Both the position numbers and the translations under genes were made by a program. Shown here one piece after another: positions 14,676 to 26,745 of a stretch of 64,000 bases of DNA. Source of the stretch: Stropharia rugosoannulata (Eukaryota; Basidiomycota; Agaricomycetes; Agaricales; Strophariaceae); contig JANCIK010000005.1 in assembly GCA_028532985.1 (NCBI GenBank), positions 2,734,501 through 2,798,500 of the forward strand, read 5' to 3'. How positions within the stretch are numbered: the stretch's first letter is position 1; each line of letters opens with the position of its first letter. Under the pieces are notes generated by a model. The model saw only the letters and a list, made by a program, of their open reading frames with translations. It searched no databases and was not told where the DNA came from.

Positions 14676-15827
14676 TCATAGGGTCCCAGTGTATTCTTCA
14701 TCGATCGAGGTCAGAAAGTCGAGCAGCTATCAAATCAAGAGTCACCAGCGACAGAGCAATGCGCATGCGCATTGTAAGAAGATAAATTTAAAAATCCACG
14801 TGTTGTCAGCGTACGGATACAGTGAATTCTTGAATCTCGGCGACTTACAGCTTTATGTCGTTTGTCCCCCATTTTCTTTCCAGGCGCGGTCTTAAGGTGC
14901 TCGTGAATGTGCAGTAACTTGTCATGGAAGTGCGCGATAGCACTCTCGTCACTCATGGGATCGTCGGGCGCCGTGTGTAAGGGTCTAAAGAATGAGGAAA
15001 CAAACGGGATTCAGTTAGAAAAATGGGAGATGAATGTGCGCTGCAAGGTTAGGCACTTATAGGGACCGAGCGCAGCAGCACAGCTAGGATGCTTCTGTGT
15101 CCATGCCGCACTTACCTGTTCGTCACCGAACTGTAGGCAGCACAACGCATGATGCCTGTCGCGATCAAGAAGAATAAGCCCTTGTGAGTATTCATAGATC
15201 ATAATCAACTGCAGCACAAACCAAATGCGCCAATCGCGTCGAGCCTGTCTGCGTCTTGAACGCAATGCAACTCGACGCAGGTGTCGTGCCAACTAGTCCA
15301 CGCACCGCTTGCGCGTCGCTTTTTCTCCGTGCTCCAAGAGACGTTGTCAACTATCAGCGCGACGGTCTTGGCGCGCCCGTCTTGAATTAGATCAAGGCCA
15401 TGCTTTTCTGCCATAGACGTGAAAAACGGGGAGAAAAATCCGTAGGGATCGGATGCTTGCTCTGCAGGTACATATTTCTTGTCCAAAACGTCGTGCAGTA
15501 GTGCAGCTGTGTGACATAAAGGGATCCCCGTTGAGTATGGCCGTCGTACTTAGAGAAGGCTCAGACATGGATCAGCAGACCTAATTCCACGACTAAAAGA
15601 TCTGGGGTGGGCGCCATATTTTGCGCGAGTGCCAATGCAGTCTTTCGAACACGCTGTACTGAAATGTGAAAGGTGTATAAGCATGCCGCTGTGGCGTTTT
15701 TTCACGTCGGGAGAATGGTCTACCTACCGTGAAAGCGATCGTGCGAGGGGTCGTACTTCGCCATCGTCTCCAGCATCACCTTTTCGGCGGCCTCGATAAC
15801 AGCCTTCTCTTGAGGGTTGGGATACAT
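14676..15827 (-). CDS. HD-domain phosphohydrolase-like protein
   Basis: This belongs to the HD/PDEase metal-dependent phosphohydrolase superfamily, in the uncharacterised YedJ-like group also found in fungi. Six exons are inferred. The start MYPNPQEKAVIEAAEK at 15827 is chosen because conserved sequence begins there. Metal-binding signatures are SHDRFH, the LLHDVLD pair (His-Asp) and the late Asp in VQDADRLDAIGAFG. Later blocks are MRCAAYSSVTNRPLH, FHDKLLHIHEHLKT and PGKKMGDKRHKALLDFL, and the protein ends DEEYTGTL. All predicted metal ligands are present, so it is probably active. The substrate is unknown for this family. Confidence 0.85.
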
Positions 15828-16786
15828 TTTTTCTGCGTATGGTACGAGGTTCAAAAAATGGTTTGTTCGATCGAGCTTCTCTCTGTCAAGTATTTTGGGA
15901 GTGACACGGATGAAAACACGTTTGCGGCCAAGATTACGAGAAGAGAAGGTTAGCACCGGCTTACTTAAATAGAACTATAGGAAGCCGACTTGTTGAAATG
16001 GAATTGGCAGTAATTCGGCTTTCAGGGTGATAGTACACGTATCTCGAATATGACTCGCAATGGTTATTCTGAGGACTCTCGCCATCTCCGGCGGTCGTGT
16101 GGACATTGAGTTTCGCAGCCGGCATAACGCCAAGTGCTTATGTCGTTTGGAAATTGTAACTCCGCTCCAATTATGGCCAAATGTTTATTAGACGATCCGG
16201 CATCTCGGCGGATTGACTTGGTGGAATCCAACCCCGGTACCGTGCCATTGCGGTCTAGGGCGCTTGTATCTGGCGCCTATCATCGACGTGCGCAGAGGTA
16301 ATCACAGTGATTGCATGGAAGTACCCCGTCATATGCGCTTTTGATCTGTTTGTATTATTGTATGGTGCTTACGAAAACATTTAGACGCTCCCAGGACTAT
16401 TCATGATCAGCTTTTCTAGTATGTACTAGTGTATTATTTACTTCCAGCACGGCAGTGGTGATATCGAGAATGTTCCAAAATAAAAGTGGGCGGCATTCTT
16501 GCGATCTCCGTCGAAATGCACGCTTCTTAATCAATCTGTGTTGATTAGAAGCCGCAGTCGAAGGAAGAACTTTCGACATCGTCCTTGCGGCACTGCGGGG
16601 AATACTGGGGCGCATCACGTACAGCATCGTAAGGGCGGACATAAAGTTTATTGCCGTTTAAAGCTGATTTACAGGGATGAATATATTGCACCACATTAAA
16701 GACCGCGAGTACGCATACCCCCCACTCCTCGACTTGGTCAATGAACCCTACTCTTTGCTAAACCCATAATTGAAACATCCATAATC
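15828..16786. other. divergent intergenic stretch
   Basis: This separates the starts of the HD-domain gene (minus) and the cupredoxin-like gene (plus). Only short frames without motifs are present. No repeat or RNA gene is seen. Confidence 0.55.
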
Positions 16787-17528
16787 ATGCGCTCTTCACT
16801 TTTTTTTCTTTTGACACTCCTTCTCTCACTCACGCTCGCTACCAAATTCGAAGTCCGTGTCGGTGAAGTCAATGGCACGGCAACGTTTGACCCGTGGTTC
16901 ATCAATGCACATCCTTCTGATGTCGTTAAATTCGTCTTGTAAGTTGGTTTACCATATTCTGTACTTTTTCAAGTGCTAACTCCGGATAGTGACACACCTC
17001 ACAAGACCTGGAGTGTCGTTCAGTCATCCTATGAAACTCCCTGCACACCGCTTGCTAACGGAACTTCGAGTGGAATGTGAGTTTCTTTAAGCTCGGAGAT
17101 TCGAAGTTCTGCTACACAGTCATCCTGACGAACAATCCATTAGAATATCTGTGCCAGCCTGCCATGCTAAAAAGAAGAAGAGAGTCTTCAAATTTGATGT
17201 TGAGACCTCCGACTCACAATGGTTTTATTGCGGACAACAGAACCTATGTTCGCAAGGAGTTGTCTTTGCGATAAATCCGCCGAGTGATCAGTCATACTAC
17301 TCATTCAGGGCTCAGGCAATGCATGTAGCAGATAAAACTCGTAAGAGTGCTTCATCCAATTCTACCCTGAGCTCGACGGCCATATCAAGCACTTCCAGTA
17401 CTTTTTCGAGCACCACAACCGCAGGCACAACGGTCCCTTCGAGGATACACAACCAAGGATCAAAAGTGCTCAGCGGCTTTACATCTTTGCTGATCATAAA
17501 TGCTTTTGCTATGTGCTTTGTATTGTGA
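16787..17528 (+). CDS. Cupredoxin-like serine-rich GPI-anchored surface protein
   Basis: This is an extracellular protein of the fungal cupredoxin/serine-rich type. Three exons are inferred. A signal peptide (MRSSLFFLLTLLLSLTLA) is followed by a plastocyanin-like fold: FEVRVGEVNGTATFDPW, DVVKFVFDTPHKTWSVVQSSY, TPCTPL, then SDSQWFYCGQQNLCSQGVVFAINP. A Ser/Thr-rich linker (about 17338-17440) leads to a hydrophobic tail (LSGFTSLLIINAFAMCFVL) typical of GPI addition. In the first loop the usual His appears as HK and the C-terminal Cys is present, but the usual CxxHC reads CSQG, so copper binding is uncertain. It may act at the cell wall. Confidence 0.8.
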
Positions 17529-18273
17529 TCTATGATCTATACTGGTCTCTGTGCTTTACGTATGTTGTAAATAGTAGCTCCGGGAGCTATTGAGCGTGTA
17601 CAATACATAAAGAATCTTCTGAATAGAAAAATGCTATACATAGTAAGAAACTTCGCAAGCTGCCTCTGCGTTGGGTTGCATAATATGGAATATGTTTGTG
17701 GGATTCATCAATTCGGCACCGCAGTTTAATTATGCCATGGTATTAGTATGCCGTGGATGGATTGTCAACTTGTACAGGCGCTTAGCGCAGTAGGTCCCAT
17801 CATAGAAATTCCTACGCACTTTTATTCTTACTTCATTAGTACTACGTAACATGTGCTGCATACCTCTAGAATGGCCCAGCCGCATCTCTGACTACTGAAG
17901 CAAGGCTGAAGGCGAAATGCACCCGATCTGTGTTTAGAAAGGTTTATACAAGCCAAGGTAAGTTAACGTCGTTATTAAGCATGGTGTATCTCATATCCTT
18001 CAAGTTTGCAGCATATGAGCTATTACGAACGTGCATGGAGAATGGTATTGATTAGCGCTAAGATAATCAACCCCACAAGATGTGCCTTGGAAGTTGGTCG
18101 CCTAAAGGCTCAAGACTTATCAAGACCATTGGAGATTTGGGCGTGCCGAGTGTGTGTGCCGTGACTGAATGATCGAAAACGGAAGTTTATTGCCACGAGG
18201 CAATCGCGTCAGACGGTGCTAATGAAGCCGCCCAACGGACAGCGACTCAGTAAGTGCTTCCCTGCTGACGATT
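17529..18273. other. intergenic stretch
   Basis: This lies between two plus-strand genes. I find no gene, tRNA or repeat. It should carry the promoter of the ZIP transporter. Confidence 0.55.
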
Positions 18274-20456
18274 ATGTCGTCGCGCCTCCGAACCCTCGTC
18301 CTTCTGTCCACTCTCGCGCTGACTGTCTCATTCGGTGCATACGCCAGCAGCAGCGGCGAGAAAGCTACCGACCGCCTCGTGCACCACGTGGGGGACTTTT
18401 TGTTCTCTGTATATGTGAGTGACAACGCACCGACTGCTCGCGCGCGCATCGACGGAGCGGCGGAACGGGACTATTCTATTACTCGAGCTTCGAAAAAGCA
18501 CTTATTCCTCGGCGCGGACCGTTTTACTTGTTAGGACAATGAGGTCGCCGAGTGCGCTTCTGTTGAGAAGCTCAGCGCGCTGAAGGAATCGCTCGAGGGG
18601 CAACATTCCGCTGTCTTGCGCACCGTGTTCGCATATCTCTTCCCCTTTGGCCCAGCATGGAACAGTATTCTGGGTACATTCTACATCAGCTCGTGTGTAA
18701 CTTTCTATCATCCTCTGCATACCTTCCCTTACCAGGTTGCCAGCGTTCCCAACCTCATCTTGGCTTTTATACCCGCTGAAATCAACGCAAACACTCTGAA
18801 CACGATGACAGCATTCGCGGTATGTGAGCTTGCCCGACATGCTGCCTGTTTCTCATGAGGATGGCGGGTTTCCATAAGACCGGGGGCCTGTTATCGGACG
18901 TCTTCTTGCACCTTGTGCCCCATTCGTTTATGGGAGAGCCGGCTGCCTCTGGCGTGCGTTTCGTCATGGTTGAAGAGAAGCGCAACATCCTTGTTGGGTA
19001 TTTGATATTTATCTAATCTACTAATTGATGACTCATGAATGCCACAGGCTAGGTATTTTCCTAGGATTTGCAGCCTTCTTTTTTATGGAAAAGACGCTTC
19101 GTGTTCTTGGTGGTGGCGACGAAGACGGCGCTAGCCACTCCCACTCTCATTCCCATACTCCTGGCACTGACACAGGGAATGCATCAGGAGTTTCCACTGT
19201 GTCACAAGACGGTCTTCGCAACAGAAGCTCTGATTTATCTAAATCTAACGACTCACCTGCTGAGCATGTTGATCGTCAGGCGACGAACGGTCCTTCAAAA
19301 CTGTCAGCCTATCTTAATTTATTTGGAGATTTCGTACACAATATGTGCGTCTTTATCTTTGACATGCTGCGTCTAACTGACATGCATTTATTTTATTTGT
19401 ACAGTACCGATGGTCTAGCGTGAGTGTATGTCCGCATTGCACTGAAGAATCATTGATTTACGGACAAAAAAACATCACCTTTTTGCACGTTCTTCGCTTA
19501 ACGCAGTATGGCCGCGTCGTTCTATGCCTCCCCTCTCATCGGGGCGACCACAACGTTAGCGTGTTTCGCTCACGAAATACCGCATGAAATTGCGGATTAT
19601 TCAATTTTAATTCGAAGCGGGTTCAACAAAAAACAGGCGATGCAGTCCCAATTCCTCACTGCGATCGGCGCGTTTGTGAGTTCAGGTTCTTTGAATCGGG
19701 CTTCTTTAAGCCCGTTAGATCGTCCTAAACTGACCTCGTTTTTGTTTATAATAGGTTGGGTAAGTCACGCTGATGCACCTTGATGCACTCTATCTCAAAT
19801 TGACTCATTGACGGCGCATACAATTAGAACATTTATTGGAATAGCCGTCCATAATGCTACTGCATCTGGGACAGATGATGATTATGTTGATCTCGCAGCT
19901 GGAGTCAGACAAGACGCCACAGGGCTGCTCGGCACCACGCTACGCATTTCTGAACTTGTGGGTTAGGCTTAAATCAACGTTGAGCTGTCCTAATAGAGTC
20001 ACAGGTGATCCCATTCGTCGCAGGTGGATTCCTGTATATAGGCGCAGTTGCTGTTCTACCAACGTGAGTCCTATGACTGGAGGAGATATTGCAACGCGAC
20101 CACATCATACCCCGGTTTGATGGGATGACGCGTTGGCTATGCCCATTTACTTGGGCAAGCGGTGCTTTAACTCAAGCTTGACATATCCTGGGCGAGCACG
20201 CTGCTTTGTTATCAATACTAACCACTTATCTTGCGCAGATTACTGGCGGAGAGTAAAAGTGCAAAACAGGCGATGCGCGAGGCAAGTGATTCCCTTCTTA
20301 GTATACATGTGAGAAGGAAGGCTGGGACTAATGAGGGATTTGGCAGTTTGCAGCGATGGCATTTGGTGTCGTGTGCATGTTCTTGGTCGCGTGAGTGGAC
20401 AAGATCTATTGCTGAGAGGCTGGCACTGACTGCGGGAACGTAGGTGGAACGAATAA
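18274..20456 (+). CDS. ZIP-family metal transporter (KE4/ZIP7-like)
   Basis: This is a zinc/iron-regulated-type transporter, probably exporting zinc from an ER or Golgi compartment to the cytosol. Thirteen exons are inferred. After a signal-like N-terminus come NSILGTFYISSVPNLILAFIP, the HLVPHS motif, GIFLGFAAFFFMEKTLR, a His-Ser loop (SHSHSHSHTPG), NLFGDFVHNITDGLAMAASF, and the ZIP signature FAHEIPHEIADYSILIRSGF. The C-terminus is AGGFLYIGAVAVLPTLL then AMAFGVVCMFLVAWNE. Two tiny exons are needed, 19405-19419 (15 nt) and 19755-19759 (5 nt, restoring AFVGTFIG), and the intron 20282-20346 starts with GC (GAG|GCAAGT). The metal-binding His residues are present. Confidence 0.9.
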
Positions 20457-20966
20457 GCGTAGATAGGACATCGGATCTGATATATATGGGACATGTAGTA
20501 GCACAGGAACATAGAAATAGAGCAAGCCGGAGAGATGCCGAAGCGTGCCGGGGTTGACCGAAGAACGTGCGTGAGCAGAGGTGGGTGACGGCAGCGCCTG
20601 ATTTGGCGACGGACAACGTAATTTTGCGGCGATGGACCTGGTCAGTTTCTCTTTCTTCGACTATTCATCAAATTATTATTCTCTCTCCTAATATCCCCTT
20701 CTTTCCACACAGTCTTCAGGGCTTTTCTTCCCCAGGTCCGACTCCTCCCTTCTCTTTATAACCATCGCCATCTCACCCTTCCCCTCCCAGCCCGCCGCCC
20801 TTACCAGCTTTATAGTTCTCTAGACGTGATATACATCATTAATATCCACCAAGCTCATCGTCACACCTTTCTCCCCGCAAGCGCCCTTCCCGCCGTCGCG
20901 TCCGTCGTGCCCCACAGTTCATGAGCACTTGCTGAATCTACCCCCATTCTGTCGTCATCAATCCCC
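20457..20966. other. intergenic stretch with pyrimidine-rich promoter tract
   Basis: The second half (about 20640-20880) is rich in CT on the plus strand, as often seen upstream of fungal start sites. It precedes the Nudix gene. No other feature is seen. Confidence 0.5.
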
Positions 20967-21600
20967 ATGGGCACCAAAGGTCGAGTTGTACCCCGAGTCG
21001 TGTGTTGTGCCATTCCCATCGCACGGGCAGCAGGAAAAATTCTTGTGGTCACCAGCAGAAAACGGCCAAATAACTGGGTTTGTAAGTGGCTTCCGTTGCA
21101 GCATTTATCTCCCTCAGCAAGCCGGATGCCTATGACTGTTGACTCTCCTGAAACACATCGTATGCGACTGCTGTGCTCAGATTCATGACTGACTTTACCC
21201 TCTGAAACAGTGCCGAAAGGTGGATGGGAACCAACTGACGTAGAGTTGGAGGCAGCAGCCTCGCGTGAGGCCTTGGAAGAAGGTCCTACCCTTTGTTCCT
21301 CTTTCTGTCACCTCACCTCCTGATTCTCGTCTCCCCCTTCTTCCCCATTCCGTGTCTGTTGTCTATCATTCGTCTCAAACAGCAGGCGTACGTGGCACGA
21401 TCACACGTTATGTAACCACGATACCGACACCGTCCACGACGTATCATTTCTACGAGCTCGACGTAGTCGGCCTGGACGTGGACTGGCTGGAACGTCACGA
21501 GCGGAAACGAGAGTGGGTTGACTACGCCGAAGCAATCAAGCGCCTAGAATGGAAGGCCGAACTCGCGCAAGGACTCAAGTCGTCCTCACTTGCCACCTAA
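20967..21600 (+). CDS. Nudix hydrolase, diphosphoinositol polyphosphate phosphohydrolase type
   Basis: This is an Aps1/DIPP-like Nudix enzyme that hydrolyses diphosphoinositol polyphosphates or diadenosine polyphosphates. Three exons are inferred: MGTKGRVVPRVVCCAIPIA...RPNNWV, then the Nudix box, then the rest. The box reads LPKGGWEPTDVE followed by LEAAASREALEEAGV. The REALEEAG metal-binding helix is intact, and the first half is one residue longer than in the S. pombe Aps1 spacing. The C-terminal part (TTYHFYELDVV, WLERHERKREWVDYAEAI) also matches this subgroup. The start at 20967 is the first ATG before the RVVPRVVCCAI block. Confidence 0.88.
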
Positions 21601-24600
21601 TTCGATGAAACTCCAAAATCAGGTCGGACATAACAGTGACGAATCATCCATATCCTGCGACTTTTTCAGACATCGTAGCTGCGGGCCGCCACAAGAACTC
21701 GTAATTCAAACCACTAGGCCACCGCAGCACGGCGCGTACGCTATGATACGTCTTCCCGATTATCTCCGCCCAACATATAGAATTTTTACCTTTCTCTTAA
21801 TCACATCTCTCGTACGCGCATTGTACTCTACGACTCAATTTATCTTATTCTGCACATACCCTTTCAACCGCAACAATGCGATTCAACCATGCCATTTCTT
21901 TATTTGGTTTGTGTCTTACAGCGTAAAAATGGACTGTATGTCTGCTTTACCCATTTACAGATTGCGCTTGTCTCAGCATCAATTTTTGTTTTCACGTCGA
22001 GCACAATGCGCCTCGGCACTGATTTCGAATCCTTTATCACATTTATCGCCATCATCTCTGCCTAGACTTTTATTTACCAGTTCTAGTGCGAGTTACTCGA
22101 CCCACGCTCTCCTTACATTTAACCAGCATGCTTTAAATTGCCCATACTTTTTCGTTTTAGAGGTTAGTAGTTAATATTATTCCAACCCAACCTCCCTGCA
22201 GTGACCCTCCGGACGATGTTTGATAACGACTGATTATTTACGGTATCTATGCGTCAGCGGCGCACCACGCACCGTGGATGTTCATCGTACAGCCACCGGA
22301 AAGCTTAAGTAAATAGCCGTGCCGGTGCGCGGCGCGCGGGACGCGTTCCGCCGACACGTGGGAGCGTGACTTTGACAGTGCCGTGGCATGCCGAAACGGA
22401 GATTGTCAAAACTTGACGCGGAGAGGAGGCGGAGTCTCGCGGAGTGCTCCAACGATAGGCTCTAGAACGCTCACACCAATTGCTCTTGCGCTCTCACTTC
22501 TTGGCAGATACTTCTCCTATTCCTTTGCGGCCACTGCGCGCCGGATATTGAACACCCGGGTATAGTGTTGGCCGTTGTGGAGTCGCCAAAGGCTCCTGAC
22601 GAAGTGCTTTTACATGCTGCGCTTCATTTCAAGCAGAAATTGACTAGGGAAATGAAGGGGTATACGGGCTATGCTAGGAGCTCGCCTGTTTACCCTCTGG
22701 TTTGAAGATATTCTTGCCACTGCTGCGCACAGGCAATTGCTCAGAAGAGACGAGGCAACTCTATGGACGCCCACAACCGACGAGCTATATATATGCTTTG
22801 TTTAGCTCTAGCCGAGTCAAACTGGTGCGAAGTTTTCTGAGCGAAAATAAGCCTAAAACATCATGCGTAGAGATCTCCGGAAAGCCCTTTTGCTCCTACG
22901 GCCTTGAGTCGTTGAGTGTGACGACAGTGGCGGGTGAATTTTTTCAACGCTTTGACACCGTCTTCTCTCGAAGTGTCTGCATACAAACCCACGGACGCTG
23001 GGCCCGCTTTCCGAATTTTTTCTATTGAACGCTGTTTGGTCCAGGATTCCTTGGGATATGTGGTTCTGGGATTACTTGGGATGCTGGCACGCTTTACGGT
23101 ATCGACGTTTCTTTCAGCGCCTGTTTTGGGGCAGGGGGTACTAGCGTGATCAATTCGCAGTAGCAGCGGACCGTAAACTGATTAACTAGTGCTGCAAACA
23201 GCCCAAGCCCAAAGTGCCGAGGGGCTTTGGTTGCATTACCGAGTCATTGTGGATTCATTTCGTGCAGCGTACGGACCGCCCCTCGGAGGATAGCGAGTCG
23301 GTGACATCGCGCAGGTAAACACGAGTTCTAGAACTTGTCGGCGCCCGGGCCTTGTGCATCGGCGACAATGGTGCTCCAGAGTCCAGCCTCCAACCTCTTG
23401 TCTTTTCCACTGGCACCACAGTTAATCGGCTACAAGTTGATCAACCTTGATTGACATCAGAAAAAAAGACTGGTCGCCGTCTACGTCGATTTTCCGCGCT
23501 TCAAGAATAGAATGGCATCAAGCGAGGATTGATAGTTTGGCGACGTACTGGCCATGCCTTTTGGGTCCTGGGACGAGCGATAGCACGCGATTGAACTGCG
23601 ATTGCGCCATGGTATACACCACCAATCTTCCATGAGTTCTATGCTCTTATTCACCCTGCCTCGCCAGTGTTACCGTATTCCCTTTGTGGCGCCACGCCGA
23701 CTTGCGCCTTGCTCTGGTACGCGAGGTCTCGAGGCGATTTTTACGACGAAAGTCCGCCGTAAAAATTGCGTACAACGCGTAGGTGCAATTACCGACGCCA
23801 GAAATCGTTTCGCATATGGCCGACGGCAGAGCTATTTTTTTCATGCGCACGGGACGCGGCGTTCTTATATTTTCTTTGAGTTCAATCAATTATTGGATTC
23901 GCCCAGCGCCGACTCGCAATGGACACTGCTATATTCCGCGTTACATAATGCTCAAATGCGTAACTGAATTCGATCTTCGCATTGCTAAGGGATTCGAGTT
24001 TGTTAACCAATGGTTAACGGTCAGATTGATCGCCAGTTGCTTTCGTTTGGTCAGAGAACAGGGACGATATATCAGAACCATCTGTGGGGTTCACATACTG
24101 GCACCTGTCAAGGGGCGAGTCCGAATACTGCATGTGCATTGTGGGGTCCTTTTTTCAAACTCTTCACACTGCGTCTCAGGATACAGACAGTCAGTCCAGG
24201 TCTCATAGCACATTCGACAGCTCACCTTCACAGCACGCAGCTAGAGGACGACTGTGCTAAATAATATTCCCAGAAGACGGCGTACTCATGTCAGTAAAAC
24301 AAATATGTCCCCTCGTTTCAGAATCAATGGCTTCGATTATCGATAGAATTTCAGCATATTTTACCGCCAGGCTGGAGTCTGACCTGTGGAATAGTTCCAC
24401 CCTCCAGCACACCAGGTGGCATGTCGAGTACTATTCAATCAATCAGACACTACTAAAGACTACTTTATCGCCTATTTAGCGCTTGTCACAGGCTCGCTAT
24501 TAAATGCCTCAAGATTGAATTATTTACGAAAGCTGTGGCTCCTTACCTGAGTGGCGGGCTTTTTATTTCCAGGGGCACTGAGGGCTTCTGGAAAAGCGCC

Positions 24601-26745
24601 AGTTCTAACGCACCCTTTTTCCGTAAAGGTTTTTGCTTCCGTCTGCCTTGAGACAGCGGCGAAGTAGTAAGCATACTCCGCGAAATTGTCTCCAACCAGG
24701 GTGCCGCAGTAGAGTTTGTACGGCCTGATCGTGGTGAGCTTTCCGAAAACGAGCTTAACCCTAAAGGTAGAAGTAAGGAAGTTTACCGGTGTCTGTTCTG
24801 TCTAGGTGGTTGGGTGGAGCTTAGCAAGACGTCGCAACGGATCTAACGCCTGCGTATGGTCATAGGATCTGGCTTTCCGGATGGCTTGGGAATAGCTTCC
24901 AAACCTGAGGTAAATTTGACTTTAATACGAATTGCGGGGAATGCAGACTGTAGAGCAAGGCACATAAAATATGAACTAATCCCCCAAGGCCTAGGAGTGG
25001 CCAGAATTATTAAGAGTCATTAACCTCTGTTACTCTGTCTGTTTAAAGTTGAGTCAGCAGCGGTTCACGGAGTAGGACTAGCACTGTTTAACCTGCCATT
25101 TGGCGCCACAACATTGCTTTGAGTTTGATCACAGTTCTTTGAATGAAATACGATTGGAGATAGGGCAGGTGCTTGCATTGCAACCCGGGACACACGGGTG
25201 TTATCTTTAAACATGTGTTGCACTTCACCTTTACGCGTCTACTGTGTTTAAGAAACCGTGTCTTCCATATCGCTCGTTCGACACTTGGCAGAGAAGTCCT
25301 GGACGTCCAAGCATGTTCACATAACTATTGCATAAGAGAAACACGCACAGGCGGTCACGGGTATGCATAACACATTGCTCGCAACACCGTTTTCAACCTC
25401 GCCGTCAGGGTATTATTAATAAAGTTGCCTGCACAGCTGAACCCTTGTCAGAAGGCAGATATGTAGCGCAGAAATTTGAATGACAGTGAAGAAAATAGAT
25501 ACTTTAGCACAAAGACAAGATGTCTGGCAATTATATGGTTCGGAACATGAGCTTTGCCACATAGTCGACTGTATGCCAGAGATGCACGAACCGGTTGACA
25601 TAGATAGGGAACAAATCGAGGGTGTCTGTTAAAACAGCAGGGTACTCAGCTTTCTTCTCAGAGGGTTCAGGAATAGCAGATATGGTATTCGGGTTAGCTC
25701 CTAATTTCGGTGACCAGGAACAAGAGTATCCACTTCGCACCAGTGCCGAAAATGCCGCCAGCCAACTAGAGAGGTTAGACGATTTTATAACAGCAGTATT
25801 GAAACAGGTGAAAATTGTGCGAGGTTGTGTACAACTCAGTACAGTGCAAGGATCAGGATTCAGCGCCTTTTTTTTTTCCTCGATGTCTATTGCTTCTGGC
25901 ATATGGTGGAGTTCGTGGGCATTTTTAGCAGCATGGCATTTCACGAATAGCTGAAGAGGCCGGAAGTCAACCTATCAATGCCGGGACGAAGCGGTTCCGA
26001 GACGGCATACCGGGCATCTCTGCTGCGCCTTGCTCGTTCTTGATCATTAACCCCTCATCTGACTGAGGGCATTTGCAAGAAACGGCCTGGGTTGTGTCTT
26101 CGAGCAAGCTTCGAAGAAGTCTAGTAAGGGCAAATCACGAGCTTCGAATCACAAGTGCGGCCAAACAAACACCGGAAACAGCATGCCCGCTACTGTCAAG
26201 GACTGTCGTAACCTCTTCCAGAACAACTTGAAGACTTGGAATATGTTGCCAACACACAGGAATGCCCAGCGCTCGCTCAAGACGGATTGCCTGCGCTGTG
26301 AACCCTGACGCCTGATGTCTTGAATGGATAGCGCGACGAAATCCCAGCAGGATTCATCCCGGGCAGGGTCCAGGTAACCAACAACCCTGGATTCTCAAGG
26401 GGGAAATCCATGTGACAACATGATGTATATCTTTGGGAATTTAGGATCGACAGCTATCCCTGGTTATCCCCCGAATCTTGCACCAAGTTTAGTCCTAGAT
26501 CTCAACTTCTCTCAAGAAAGCGATGCGTACAACACTCAGATCCCTATGTCGATGTTACTTAGATCGGGCGCGGACCCATACAAATGGCCATAATTTTATC
26601 CGTAGGCAAGATCACTGCTCACCGCTCTTCAGTCGAAATTCAAGCCAGCATCCCGACAATCTCGTTTTTCCTTTAAAGCCCAGCGACTTTTGCAACTGCT
26701 CTGCTCTCCATAATCTACACAGTCGTCATTCACCCCTTTAATGAC
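21601..26745. other. gene-poor region of 5.1 kb
   Basis: No complete gene could be supported. Several open frames occur. One at about 22470-22705 lacks an ATG and reads like an exon. Two frames overlap at 23602-24208. Open frames lie on both strands at 25531-25954. None shows a known domain. I see no terminal repeats, reverse transcriptase, integrase or transposase motif. It may be degraded mobile DNA or a rapidly evolving region. Confidence 0.45.
22470..22705 (+). pseudogene. possible orphan exon or gene remnant
   Basis: This open frame of about 79 codons has no ATG and lies between a TAG and a TGA. Its residues look coding: ILLLFLCGHCAPDIEHPGI, then VESPKAPDEVLLHAALHFK and QKLTREMKGYTGYARSS. 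A splice-acceptor-like CAG precedes ATACTTCTC inside it. I do not recognise the family and no partner exons were found upstream. It could also be chance. Confidence 0.25.

Noticed and set aside
21590..22174. 194-codon plus-strand frame after the Nudix gene
   Set aside because: It has no motif, overlaps the Nudix stop codon and has composition like low-complexity 3' flank.
23602..24208. overlapping 121- and 141-codon plus-strand frames
   Set aside because: No domain, no consistent splice sites, and the two frames compete over the same bases.
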